Assembly (NCBI RefSeq): GCF_000308795.1
Contig: NZ_BAGK01000127.1
Coordinates: forward strand, 124,001-188,000
Direction of reading: 5' to 3'
DNA length: 64,000 bases
From: Nocardia thailandica NBRC 100428
GTDB lineage: Bacteria > Actinomycetota > Actinomycetes > Mycobacteriales > Mycobacteriaceae
Part shown: positions 1-6,649 of the stretch, one piece after another
Numbering within the stretch: position 1 is the first letter of the stretch
Layout: the number at the start of each line of letters is the position of its first letter
The notes under the pieces: generated by a model
Database searches by the model: none
What the model was told of the DNA's origin: nothing
Seen by the model: only the letters and a program-made list of their open reading frames with translations
Program-made: the position numbers and the translations under genes

Positions 1-280
1 CGCACGCGACCGGCGGCGGCAGGGTCTGCCGGACTCGCGGCAGGCTCGCGCGCAGCGCCTCCGGATCCGGGGGCAGGCCACGCGCGATCCAGCCTGCGAG
101 GGCGGACAGGATCGCGGGGGTGTCCAGGCCGAGGCGGGGGCTGGTGACGACCTCGCCCCACCCGGACTCGTCGCCGTCGCGTATCCGGACCCACACCGCG
201 TCGCGGCCGGACATGCTCGCGCGCGAGATCCGCAGTGGGCGGGCGAGTTCCAGCCGGGCGGTCTGCCAGGTGATCCTCAC
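1..280 (-). CDS. Enolase-superfamily enzyme (dipeptide epimerase / muconate cycloisomerase-like), N-terminal part only
   Basis: Partial gene; the C-terminal part lies beyond the window edge. The visible ~93 residues resemble the N-terminal capping domain of enolase-superfamily enzymes such as L-Ala-D/L-Glu epimerases: a strand-rich start (LRISRASMSGRDAVWVRIRD), then SGWGEVVTSPRLGLDTPA, which corresponds to the family's G-x-GE substrate loop. The GTG start at 280 overlaps the TGA of the upstream gene (GTGA) and follows an AGGTGG ribosome site. It is the fourth gene of an overlapping operon with a cysteine-synthase-like enzyme, a DUF364-like protein and an ATP-grasp ligase. If the ligase makes a dipeptide-like product, an epimerase would be a logical next step. 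The catalytic barrel is outside the window, so the reaction is unknown. Confidence 0.6.
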   Translation of the reverse strand, partial: MRITWQTARLELARPLRISRASMSGRDAVWVRIRDGDESGWGEVVTSPRLGLDTPAILSALAGWIARGLPPDPEALRASLPRVRQTLPPPVAC

Positions 281-1317
281 GCGCCCACCTGCTCGCGGCG
301 CGGCGCGCGGACCACCGTGCAGCGGGCCCAGCCGTGGACCTCGCTCGCGTCGGGCCGGGGCAGGTCCTCGGGCGCGGTGGCGGGTGCGGCGGTCAGGCCG
401 TGGCGCGCGCACCAGGCGTCGTCGTAGATCGAGCGCAGGTAGCGGTGGGGTCCGTCGGGGAACACGGTGAGCACCCGCGCGGCGGGCTCGCGCCGGGCCA
501 GCCAGTCCGCGACCAGCGCCACCGCCCCGGTGCTCCAGCCGCCGGCCAGCCCGGTCGCGGCGGCCAGGCGACGGCAGGAGGCCACGGCCTCGGTCGCCCC
601 GACCCAGTGCACCTCCTCGAAATCGGCGTAGGCGACATTGCGGGGCAGGATGCTGCTGCCGAGGCCGCGCATGAGCCGCGGGCGGTCGGGCTGGCCGAAG
701 ATCCGCGACCCGGTCGCGTCGACGCCGACCACCCGCAGGCCCGGCCACCGATCGCGCAGCACCCGGGTCAGCCCGGCGCAGTGCCCGCCCGAGCCGATGG
801 CGGCGACGAGGATGTCGGCCCGCTCCACCTGGTCGAGGATCTCCGCGCCCATCGCCGCGTACCCGGCGGCGTTGTCGGGGTTGTCGTACTGGTCGGGCCA
901 GTAGGCGCGCGGGTCGGCGGCGCGCAGGGCGGCGAGGCGGTCGAGGCGGGCCTGTTGCCAGCCGCCGACCGGGTGCGGGGTGGACACGATCTCGAGGCCG
1001 ACGCCGAAGGCGGCGAACAGGGCCCGCATCTCCGGTTCCAGGCCGCTGTCGACGACCAGGGTCACCGGGTGGCCGAGGGCCTTGCCCGCCAGCGCCAGGC
1101 CCAGACCCAGCGTGCCGCTGGTGGATTCGACGACCGGCGCCCCGGGGGCGAGATCGCCGCGGGCGCGGGCGGCGGTCAGCATGGACACCGCCGCCCTGGC
1201 CTTCATCCCCGCGATGCTCGCGGCCTCGAGCTTGGCCAGGTAGTGGACGGCACCCGCGGGGACCGGGACCACGGGGGTGTTGCCGATCAGGGCCAGCAGT
1301 CCGGGCAGCGCGTTCAC
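277..1317 (-). CDS. PLP-dependent cysteine synthase-like enzyme
   Basis: Fold-type II PLP enzyme of 346 residues. The PLP lysine is probably K39 in SIAGMKARAA, matching the SxKDR region of cysteine synthases. The substrate loop reads STSGTLGLGLA where O-acetylserine sulfhydrylases have TSGNTG, so the usual Asn is missing. The phosphate-binding glycine loop is GSGGHCAGL. Relatives include cysteine synthase and SbnA, which condenses phosphoserine with glutamate on the way to 2,3-diaminopropionate. The altered Asn loop and the neighbours argue against routine cysteine synthesis. The GTG start at 1317 has a GAGGTG site and overlaps the upstream TGA by 4 bases. It lies in an operon headed by an ATP-grasp ligase under a Fur/Zur-like box. 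The substrate is not known. Confidence 0.8.
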   Translation of the reverse strand: MNALPGLLALIGNTPVVPVPAGAVHYLAKLEAASIAGMKARAAVSMLTAARARGDLAPGAPVVESTSGTLGLGLALAGKALGHPVTLVVDSGLEPEMRALFAAFGVGLEIVSTPHPVGGWQQARLDRLAALRAADPRAYWPDQYDNPDNAAGYAAMGAEILDQVERADILVAAIGSGGHCAGLTRVLRDRWPGLRVVGVDATGSRIFGQPDRPRLMRGLGSSILPRNVAYADFEEVHWVGATEAVASCRRLAAATGLAGGWSTGAVALVADWLARREPAARVLTVFPDGPHRYLRSIYDDAWCARHGLTAAPATAPEDLPRPDASEVHGWARCTVVRAPRREQVGA

Positions 1318-2150
1318 GCGGACACCTCGTCGCGATAGTGGTGCAGGGTCGAGGGGCCGCCGTCGAGGGAGAAGAACGGATACGGTTCGGCCGAGACGGC
1401 CGTGACTCCGGCACCGAGGAACCAGGGCAGGATCCCGCTGCCGGTCTGGGCGTAGGCCACCAGCGGCAGGTCGCGTGCGCGCGCCGCGCGGGCCAGCGCG
1501 TCGAAGGTGCCGTTGCCCAGGGTCATGCCGGTCACCAGCAGGGCGTCGTGGACGTCGGGCGCGGTAGAGGGGTCCCGGTGGACCGGCTCGCCCCATTCGG
1601 TGGTGCCACCGGCGAAATCGCAGGGCGTGTAGGTCATGCCGCGCTCGCGCAGGGCTGCCAGCAGCGAGCCGACCACCCCGACCACCAGGACGTGGCGCGC
1701 CGTGCCCGGCAGCAGGTCCGCGACGGCGCGTGCCCGCGCGCGGGACTTGGTGAGCGTGTCGCCCGCGCCGAGGACGACCGGCGCGCCCGCACGGCCACCG
1801 GCGCGCGGATGCGGCTGGACGTGCAGCAGATAGGTGTCGAGGGCCGCGACGCGCACCGGCAGCAGCGGGTGGGTCAGCAGCTCGGCGAGGCGGGCTCCCG
1901 CGCAGCCCGCCAGCACGTCGTCGGCGTCGGTGCCGGGCTCGATCGCGCAGGAGCCGACGGCCGCGCCGGTGCGCAGGCACAGCACCGCGTTGCGGTAGCC
2001 GCGGGCGCGGCCGGGATGGCGGGTGTCGTAGCGGGTGAGGAAGGCGTTGTCGGCGGTCAGGGTCGCCGGGTCCGGGCCGAGCGCGCCGGAGAGGGCGTGG
2101 GCGAGCAGGTCGGCGACGGTGCGGGGACCCACCGCGGGCGGGGTGCTCAT
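1314..2150 (-). CDS. DUF364-like Rossmann protein (putative heavy-metal chelation family)
   Basis: A 278-residue protein. The C-terminal half resembles the DUF364 'putative heavy-metal chelation' fold: HVLVVGVVGSLLAALRERG, then DALLVTGMTLGNGTFDALARAA (family pattern LvNGT) and QTGSGILPWFLGAGVTAVS (family pattern GPS-x-PxxF-x-G). The N-terminal half would correspond to the DUF4213-like part. No enzymatic role is established for the family. The ATG at 2150 overlaps the TGA of the ATP-grasp gene (ATGA) and its own TGA overlaps the next start, so all four genes are probably translationally coupled. A metal-linked domain in an operon with a Fur/Zur-like box suggests a role in metal handling, such as binding or maturing a chelator. 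That role is inference. Confidence 0.65.
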   Translation of the reverse strand: MSTPPAVGPRTVADLLAHALSGALGPDPATLTADNAFLTRYDTRHPGRARGYRNAVLCLRTGAAVGSCAIEPGTDADDVLAGCAGARLAELLTHPLLPVRVAALDTYLLHVQPHPRAGGRAGAPVVLGAGDTLTKSRARARAVADLLPGTARHVLVVGVVGSLLAALRERGMTYTPCDFAGGTTEWGEPVHRDPSTAPDVHDALLVTGMTLGNGTFDALARAARARDLPLVAYAQTGSGILPWFLGAGVTAVSAEPYPFFSLDGGPSTLHHYRDEVSA

Positions 2151-3394
2151 CGGGCGACCTCGATGGTGAGGCCCTCGATCAGGGACCGGGCGATCGGGCC
2201 TGCGGCGCCCTCGGCCGCGACGGCGACCATGGCGTGGCCGAGGTAGGTGTTGTTGTTCGTGGCAGGCCGGACGCCGGTGCCGGGATCGGCGAAGCGGTGT
2301 TCGACGACGCGCGGGTCCTCGTCCCAGCCCTCGGTGCCCGCGATCGCGGCGAGGGTGCCCGCGGTGTCGGGGACGGCGAAAGCGATGGCGGCCGACCCGA
2401 TTCCGGTGTCGCGCGGCGTCAGGTCCGGGGTCCGGCCCGCGGCGACGTCGGCGTGGACGGCGGCGAGGTCGATGCCGGTGACGCGGCGGATCAGCTCGGT
2501 GATGCGGTTGCCCGCCGGGCGCGGGTTGACCTCGATGAGGCGCGGTCCCGCTGCGGTGAGCACGATCTCGGTGTGGGCGACGGTGTCGTCGAGGCCGAGG
2601 GCGGTGATCGCGGCGCGCGCGGTCGTGGTGAGCGCCTCGTGCTCGGCGGGGCCGAGCACGGCGGGGAACTGGTGGCCCGCCTCGATGAACGCCGGCGCGC
2701 CGGTGAGGGTCTTGTCGGTCACGCCGACGACGGTGGTGACGCCGCGCGCGGTGACGGTCTCGACGCTGAATTCCGGTCCGCGCACGCATTCCTCGACGAG
2801 GACCTCGGTGGCGCGGGCCTGCCCGCGCGCGTTGACCGGGACGGCGCCGATGCCGTCCAGGGCGGCGCGCAGCGCGTCGTCGTCCTCGACGCGGGTGACC
2901 AGCATCCCGCCGCACAGGTCGACGGGTTTGACCACGACCGGGTAGCCGATGCGGCGGGCCGCGGCCAGCGCGTCGGCGGCGTCGGTGACCACGGCGAACG
3001 CAGGGCCGGGCACGCCCGCGGCCGAACACACCTGCCGGGTGCGGTGTTTGGCGCACGCCGCGGCCACGGCCTCGCGGCCGGGTCCGGGCAGGCCGAGGTC
3101 GGCGGCGATGGCCGCGACGGTGGGCAGGTAGTAGTCGCACGAGGAGAGCACGCCGTCGAAGCCGAGGGCCTCGTGCAGGCGGCGCACGTAGGGCAGCAGG
3201 GTCGCCTCGTCGTTGGTCTCGGCGGTGAGCACGTTCGCGGCCCCGAGCAGAGGATGGGGTCCGGGCCTTCCGTGCAGGTAGTGCCCCAGATCGCGGGTCA
3301 GGAAGCTGAACCTGTGCCCGGCGTCGCCGATCCCGGCGGGCAGCAGTGTGCTCATCGATCCGACCCAGCTCTCCACCATCAGCAGGTGTCCCAC
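2147..3394 (-). CDS. ATP-grasp ligase (carboxylate-amine ligase type)
   Basis: A 415-residue ATP-grasp enzyme, the class that activates a carboxylate as acyl phosphate and joins it to an amine or thiol. The pre-ATP-grasp domain begins GHLLMVESWVGSMSTLLPAG. The central domain has RRIGYPVVVKPVDLCGG (ATP-binding Lys and glycine loop) and VEECVRGPEFSVETV. The metal-binding segment is PRLIEVNPRPAGNRI. The length is typical of amino-acid ligases. The start is taken as the GTG at 3394, five bases after GGAGG; an in-frame TTG at 3406 and ATG codons downstream fit worse. It is the first gene of the operon and lies about 31 bases downstream of a Fur/Zur-like inverted repeat. Substrates cannot be read from sequence. 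Confidence 0.85.
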   Translation of the reverse strand: MGHLLMVESWVGSMSTLLPAGIGDAGHRFSFLTRDLGHYLHGRPGPHPLLGAANVLTAETNDEATLLPYVRRLHEALGFDGVLSSCDYYLPTVAAIAADLGLPGPGREAVAAACAKHRTRQVCSAAGVPGPAFAVVTDAADALAAARRIGYPVVVKPVDLCGGMLVTRVEDDDALRAALDGIGAVPVNARGQARATEVLVEECVRGPEFSVETVTARGVTTVVGVTDKTLTGAPAFIEAGHQFPAVLGPAEHEALTTTARAAITALGLDDTVAHTEIVLTAAGPRLIEVNPRPAGNRITELIRRVTGIDLAAVHADVAAGRTPDLTPRDTGIGSAAIAFAVPDTAGTLAAIAGTEGWDEDPRVVEHRFADPGTGVRPATNNNTYLGHAMVAVAAEGAAGPIARSLIEGLTIEVAR

Positions 3395-3424
3395 GCAATC
3401 CTCCAAACCTCGAGCAGGCGCTAA

Positions 3425-3439
3425 TGATAACCATTATCG
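3425..3439. promoter_or_regulatory. Fur/Zur-like operator, leftward operon
   Basis: Inverted repeat TGATAA-CCA-TTATCG with one mismatch between arms. It has the same TGATAA-N3-TTATCA layout as the second box at 3511-3525. It lies about 31 bases upstream of the ATP-grasp start, where a repressor would block transcription of the four-gene operon. A metal-responsive Fur-family repressor (Zur/FurB or FurA) is the likely binder; IdeR boxes look different. Confidence 0.65.
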
Positions 3440-3505
3440 TTTTCAGCGCAAGCGCCCGCCTGTTCCACCCCCTTGGGCGGCAACGGGTTTCGCCGGACGA
3501 TTTGC

Positions 3506-3525
3506 ATTAATGATAATCATTATCA
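3506..3525. promoter_or_regulatory. Fur/Zur-like operator, rightward gene
   Basis: Perfect inverted repeat TGATAA-TCA-TTATCA at 3511-3525. The 19-mer at 3506-3524, ATTAATGATAATCATTATC, matches the classical Fur box GATAATGATAATCATTATC at 17 of 19 positions. It stands out as AT-rich in very GC-rich surroundings. It lies about 53 bases upstream of the secreted-protein start at 3578. In actinobacteria such sequences are bound by Zur or FurA; which one acts here cannot be told. Confidence 0.75.
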
Positions 3526-3577
3526 ATAGTAGGGCGGCCGACGCACCGCTCGGCACCGCCCGACCCCGAGGAACACC

Positions 3578-4267
3578 ATGTCGATGAGGACCCTGGCCCT
3601 GCCCGCGCTCGCGATCGCCGCGCTGAGCGTCACCGCCGCCCCCGCCACCGCCGCCCCCGAAGCGCCGGTCTCCTTCACCGCCCACGCCACCGATACCGCC
3701 GCGATCATCGACATCGACTCGGGCGCCTTCACCGTCGCCGACGGCGCGCTGCAGGTCCGCTCGCCCGAGGGCACCGTGATCGCCGCGACCCCGCTGACCT
3801 TCACCGTCGAGGACTTCCGCTTCCCCATCGCCGCCGAGATCAACGGCCGCACCGCCACCCTCACCCCGCAGCTGAGCATGGAACGCGCCGTCTACGCCCC
3901 GGTCGCGCTGCCCTACGAGGACAAGGCGCCGTGGAAGAACGAATACGACCGCGAGCAGGCCGCCTGGTCCCGCATGACCAGCACCATCAGCATGGGCGCG
4001 ACCCTGGGCACCCTGCTGGGCGGGCTCACCGGCGGCGCCGTCGGCTGCGTGCTCGGCGGCATCGCCGGGGCCACCGTGGCCTCGGCGACCATCATCGGGC
4101 TCTTCGGCCCCTTCATCCCCGCCGCCGCGGTGGGCTGCCTGGGAGGCATCCTCGCCGTGGGCGCGCTGGGCACCCTCGCGGGTCAAATCCTGGTGACCGC
4201 GCCCGTCGCGGTGGGCGCGGCCATCCAGTACTTCAGCACGATCAACGCCCCCTCCCCGGCGAAGTGA
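3578..4267 (+). CDS. Secreted protein with glycine-rich hydrophobic C-terminal region
   Basis: A 229-residue protein with a clear signal peptide (LALPALAIAALSVTAAPATA, likely cut near residue 26). A strand-rich domain covers about residues 30-100 (SFTAHATDTAAIIDIDSGAF, then TLTPQLSMERAVY). Residues about 135-215 are a long Gly/Ala-rich hydrophobic stretch with glycine-zipper character (LGTLLGGLTGGAVGCVLGG). The two-part design, a beta domain plus a glycine-zipper tail, recurs in secreted proteins of Nocardia and Rhodococcus, some catalogued as DUF8020 (name from memory). The function is unknown. The Fur/Zur-like box just upstream suggests derepression under metal limitation together with the divergent operon. 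The ATG follows a weak ribosome site (CGAGGAAC). Confidence 0.7.
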   Translation: MSMRTLALPALAIAALSVTAAPATAAPEAPVSFTAHATDTAAIIDIDSGAFTVADGALQVRSPEGTVIAATPLTFTVEDFRFPIAAEINGRTATLTPQLSMERAVYAPVALPYEDKAPWKNEYDREQAAWSRMTSTISMGATLGTLLGGLTGGAVGCVLGGIAGATVASATIIGLFGPFIPAAAVGCLGGILAVGALGTLAGQILVTAPVAVGAAIQYFSTINAPSPAK

Positions 4268-4861
4268 TCAGCGGTCCCCGAGCGGGCCGAAGGGCCACAC
4301 GGTCTGCTCGGGGGTCCGCGCGCCCGCCACGGTGACGCCCGCGTCCAGGAAGGCGGCGCGGGCACGGGCCAGATGGTCGCCCGAGGTGACAAGGACCGCG
4401 TCGCGCAGCCCGTGCTCGCGCAGCAGATCCGCGGTGCGGCGGGCGTTCTCGACGGTCGACGCCGCCTCGGGCTCGCGCAGGATCCGGGCCTCGGGCAGGC
4501 CGTTGGCCACCAGCCAGTCCGCCATCGCGTCGGCCTCGCGCACCCCCGACTGCGGATTGCCGCCGGTCACGATCACCGGCGACAGCGGCGCGAACACCGC
4601 CTGCATCAGCCCCGCCCGCAACCGGCGCACCAGCTCCTCGCGCAGGGTGCCCTCCGGGGTCAGGCCGTAGCCGAGGATCACCACCGCGGTGTCGGGACCG
4701 TAGGTCGAAGGCAGGGTGGTGAAATCCAGCGGCGGCACGCCCTGATGGGTGCCGAAGGGCAGCGCCGGGAGCGGACCGTCGGCGCCCGCCGTGGACGCCG
4801 CGGGCCAGCAGATCGCCACCACCGCGGCCGCCACCCCGATCGTTCGAACCCATGCACGCAT
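4268..4861 (-). CDS. YdcF/ElyC-like DUF218 family protein with signal sequence
   Basis: A 197-residue protein. The N-terminus MRAWVRTIGVAAAVVAICW is a signal peptide or membrane anchor. The body follows the DUF218 (YdcF/SanA/ElyC) pattern: AVVILGYGLTPEG, PVIVTGGNPQSGVREADAMADWL, STVENARRTADLL and AVLVTSGDHLARA, matching the family's VtGg, E-x-x-s-x-x-T-x-eNa and VTs-xHxxRa motifs. Family members are linked to envelope functions, but the biochemistry is poorly known. The start at 4861 is the ATG before the hydrophobic segment; the open frame continues 18 codons further upstream with no membrane character. The gene is convergent with, and directly abuts, the secreted-protein gene at 3578. Confidence 0.75.
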   Translation of the reverse strand: MRAWVRTIGVAAAVVAICWPAASTAGADGPLPALPFGTHQGVPPLDFTTLPSTYGPDTAVVILGYGLTPEGTLREELVRRLRAGLMQAVFAPLSPVIVTGGNPQSGVREADAMADWLVANGLPEARILREPEAASTVENARRTADLLREHGLRDAVLVTSGDHLARARAAFLDAGVTVAGARTPEQTVWPFGPLGDR

Positions 4862-5057
4862 ACCCCGTCGCCTCCTCGAGCCGGGACCGGTCCGGAGCGG
4901 ACCGTCTCGGCGCAACGATGCGGCAGCGCGCCCGCGCCGGTCCGGCGCTCGGGCGGACCCTGCGACAGCTCATAGCCGGCCGGTCCGTGCCGCTGGGTTC
5001 GGTCATTCGGCGCCGATCACAAGCCCGTACCGGCTGCCGATGTGACCGATCCGGGCT

Positions 5058-5082
5058 GCGTACCGGTCCCGCAGCCGGGTAT
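5058..5082 (+). promoter_or_regulatory. Possible SigB/SigF-type stress promoter
   Basis: GGGTAT at 5077-5082 is the full -10 consensus of actinobacterial SigB/SigF promoters. The -35 position 15 bases upstream reads GCGT rather than GTTT. It lies 50 bases before the DoxX-like gene at 5133. It is weaker than the sites at 5858 and 14523, but the three are similar. Confidence 0.4.
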
Positions 5083-5132
5083 GCGCCCCCGTGTGGCCGG
5101 TACCGGCCATCCCGGAGACCGGAAGGAGCATC

Positions 5133-5846
5133 ATGATCAGGCGAGTCGCACGCACCCTGCTCGCAGGAACCTTCGTCGCCAACGGAGTCGCAGGGCTGCT
5201 GGCACCGCGCTCGCGGGTCCTCGCGGCCGAGACGCTGGCCGACAAGGCCCGCGAAACCCTGCCCGACACCGCCGCCCAGCGGGTCCCCGCGGACCCCAGC
5301 GTGCTGCTGACGGTCAGCTCGGTCGTCCAGGTCGTCGGCGGGCTCACGCTGGCCACCGGCCGCTTCCCCCGGCTCTCGGCCCTCGCCCTGTCGGCGACCG
5401 TGCCGCCGCGCGCGGTCGTGGAGAAGGACTTCTGGGCCGAGAAGGATCCCGTCGTCCGCTCGGTGAAACGGTCGGCGTTCTTCCAGGACCTGGCCGTGCT
5501 GGGCGGGCTGCTCATCACCGTCGTCGACACCGACGGCAAGCCCGCGCCGGGCATCCGCGCCCGTGCCGAGGCCTACGAACTGGCCGACCGCGGCGAGACG
5601 TTCGTCGGTCACGCCGCCGATCGCGGCGGCGAACTGGTCGGGCGGGCCCGCGAGGAGGGCGCCGAACTGGCCGGGGCGGTCCGCAGCCACGGCCGTGACC
5701 TGTTCGAACGCGCCCGCGAGGACGGTCCGCGCCTGGCCGAGGCGGCCCGCGAGGAGGGCAAGCACCTGGCCTCGGTCCTGCGCGGCGGCGCGACCCAGCT
5801 GGGCGAGTCGGTCAAGGAACGCGTCGAGGCGAACACCAACCGATGA
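5133..5846 (+). CDS. DoxX-like membrane protein with amphipathic C-terminal helix
   Basis: A 237-residue protein. Residues 1-130 carry about four hydrophobic segments and the DoxX-type start MIRRVARTLLAGTFVANGVAGLL followed by a short loop and APRS. From about residue 145 onward it is a long charged helix with repeats of the form RAREEGAELAGAV, resembling apolipoprotein or coiled-coil segments that lie on membranes. DoxX relatives are often stress-linked. The ATG at 5133 has a strong GGAAGGAG site. The preceding GGGTAT and the following csbD gene support a general-stress role. Whether the C-terminal helix binds membrane, polymer or protein is unknown. Confidence 0.75.
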   Translation: MIRRVARTLLAGTFVANGVAGLLAPRSRVLAAETLADKARETLPDTAAQRVPADPSVLLTVSSVVQVVGGLTLATGRFPRLSALALSATVPPRAVVEKDFWAEKDPVVRSVKRSAFFQDLAVLGGLLITVVDTDGKPAPGIRARAEAYELADRGETFVGHAADRGGELVGRAREEGAELAGAVRSHGRDLFERAREDGPRLAEAAREEGKHLASVLRGGATQLGESVKERVEANTNR

Positions 5847-5857
5847 CCCCGGCCGCT

Positions 5858-5882
5858 GTTTGCGGTCCGGGGACCCGGGTAT
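5858..5882 (+). promoter_or_regulatory. SigB/SigF-type promoter of csbD
   Basis: GTTT (5858-5861), a 15-base spacer, then GGGTAT (5877-5882). This is the consensus layout of SigF/SigB-dependent actinobacterial promoters. It sits 71 bases before the CsbD-family start. CsbD proteins are classic SigB regulon members, so site and gene support each other. Confidence 0.75.
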
Positions 5883-5953
5883 GGCCCCCAACGGGTCCAA
5901 CCGACGGCCCATCGGCCGACCGATGGCCGAAGAGAACGTCTGGAAGGGAAGCC

Positions 5954-6127
5954 ATGAGCATCTCCGACAAGGTGAAGAACAAGGCCGACGAGCTCGCCGG
6001 CAAGGCCAAGGAGGCCGCGGGCAAGGCGAGCGACGATCGCGACCTCGAGAACGAGGGCCGTGGCGATCAGGTGAAGTCGAACCTGAAGGACGCCGGCGAG
6101 AAGGTCAAGGACGCCTTCCGTCAGTGA
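5954..6127 (+). CDS. CsbD-family general stress protein
   Basis: A 57-residue, highly charged hydrophilic protein: MSISDKVKNKADELAGKAKE, then AAGKASDDRDLENEGRGDQ, ending VKSNLKDAGEKVKDAFRQ. This is the CsbD pattern of repeated K-x-K-A-x-E-L-x-GKAKEAAG. CsbD is induced by general stress in many bacteria; its molecular role is unresolved. The start at 5954 has a GGAAGGGAAG site. A consensus SigB/SigF-type promoter lies upstream and a strong terminator follows at 6141, so this is probably a monocistronic stress gene. Confidence 0.9.
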   Translation: MSISDKVKNKADELAGKAKEAAGKASDDRDLENEGRGDQVKSNLKDAGEKVKDAFRQ

Positions 6128-6140
6128 ACGGCGTGACCAC

Positions 6141-6170
6141 CGGGGCGCCCCCTCACCAGGGGGCGCCCCG
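6141..6170 (+). terminator. Hairpin terminator after csbD
   Basis: Perfect 13-bp GC-rich stem (6141-6153 with 6158-6170) and a 4-base loop, 13 bases after the csbD stop. No U-tract follows, as is common in high-GC actinobacteria. Confidence 0.75.
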
Positions 6171-6300
6171 CCCGCGTTCCGGCGGGCAACGTTTCGGCAA
6201 CGCCGGAATCACGGAGGCTGGTCCGGGGACCGCGCGAGGTCGATGATCGAAGGGACGACCCGCGGCATTCCGTCGCGGCGATCACCGGGAGGTTCGAGCG

Positions 6301-6585
6301 ATGATCAATGCCATCGTGCAAATCTGCGGTTTCCTGCTCATCGGGGCCGTGATCGGCGTGCTCGCCCGGGTGCTCAAGCCCGGCGCGCAGAACATCAGCC
6401 TGGGCATGACGCTGGGTATCGGCATGGCCGCCGCGCTCATCGCCGGCATCATCGCCAGCCTCATCGGGGTCGGCTCGATCACCGAGCTGAACTTCTGGGG
6501 CTTCCTCATCGCGGTCGTGGCCGCGATCGTGCTGCTCGGCGTCGCCGAGTCGGCGACCGGACGCGGGCACCCGCCGGCCGCCTGA
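6301..6585 (+). CDS. GlsB/YeaQ/YmgE-family membrane protein
   Basis: A 94-residue protein with three transmembrane segments. It matches the GlsB/YeaQ/YmgE ('transglycosylase-associated') family: FLLIGAVIGVLARVLKPG (family pattern GliAGwlAr-x-l-x-PG), a central segment MTLGIGMAAALIAGIIASL and a final segment FLIAVVAAIVLLGV. Family members are small stress-associated membrane proteins of unknown function. The start at 6301 has a GGGAGG site (AGG TTCGAGCG ATG). It follows two other stress-type genes, so this stretch looks like a small stress locus. Confidence 0.85.
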   Translation: MINAIVQICGFLLIGAVIGVLARVLKPGAQNISLGMTLGIGMAAALIAGIIASLIGVGSITELNFWGFLIAVVAAIVLLGVAESATGRGHPPAA

Positions 6586-6601
6586 TGTGCCCCCACACAC
6601 C

Positions 6602-6642
6602 CGTCGGGCCCCGCCGCGCAGTACGCGCGACGGGGCCCGACG
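6602..6642. terminator. Bidirectional hairpin terminator
   Basis: A 12-bp perfect stem (6602-6613 with 6631-6642) around a 17-base loop that can itself partly pair. It lies between the stop of the rightward gene at 6585 and the stop of the leftward fadB2 at 6650, so it can serve both. Confidence 0.7.
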
Positions 6643-6649
6643 ACTGTGC

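Noticed and set aside
4857..4864. GGGTAT-like sequence on the minus strand at the YdcF start
   Set aside because: It overlaps the start codon itself, and no GTTT-like -35 was found at 15 bases; taken as coincidence.
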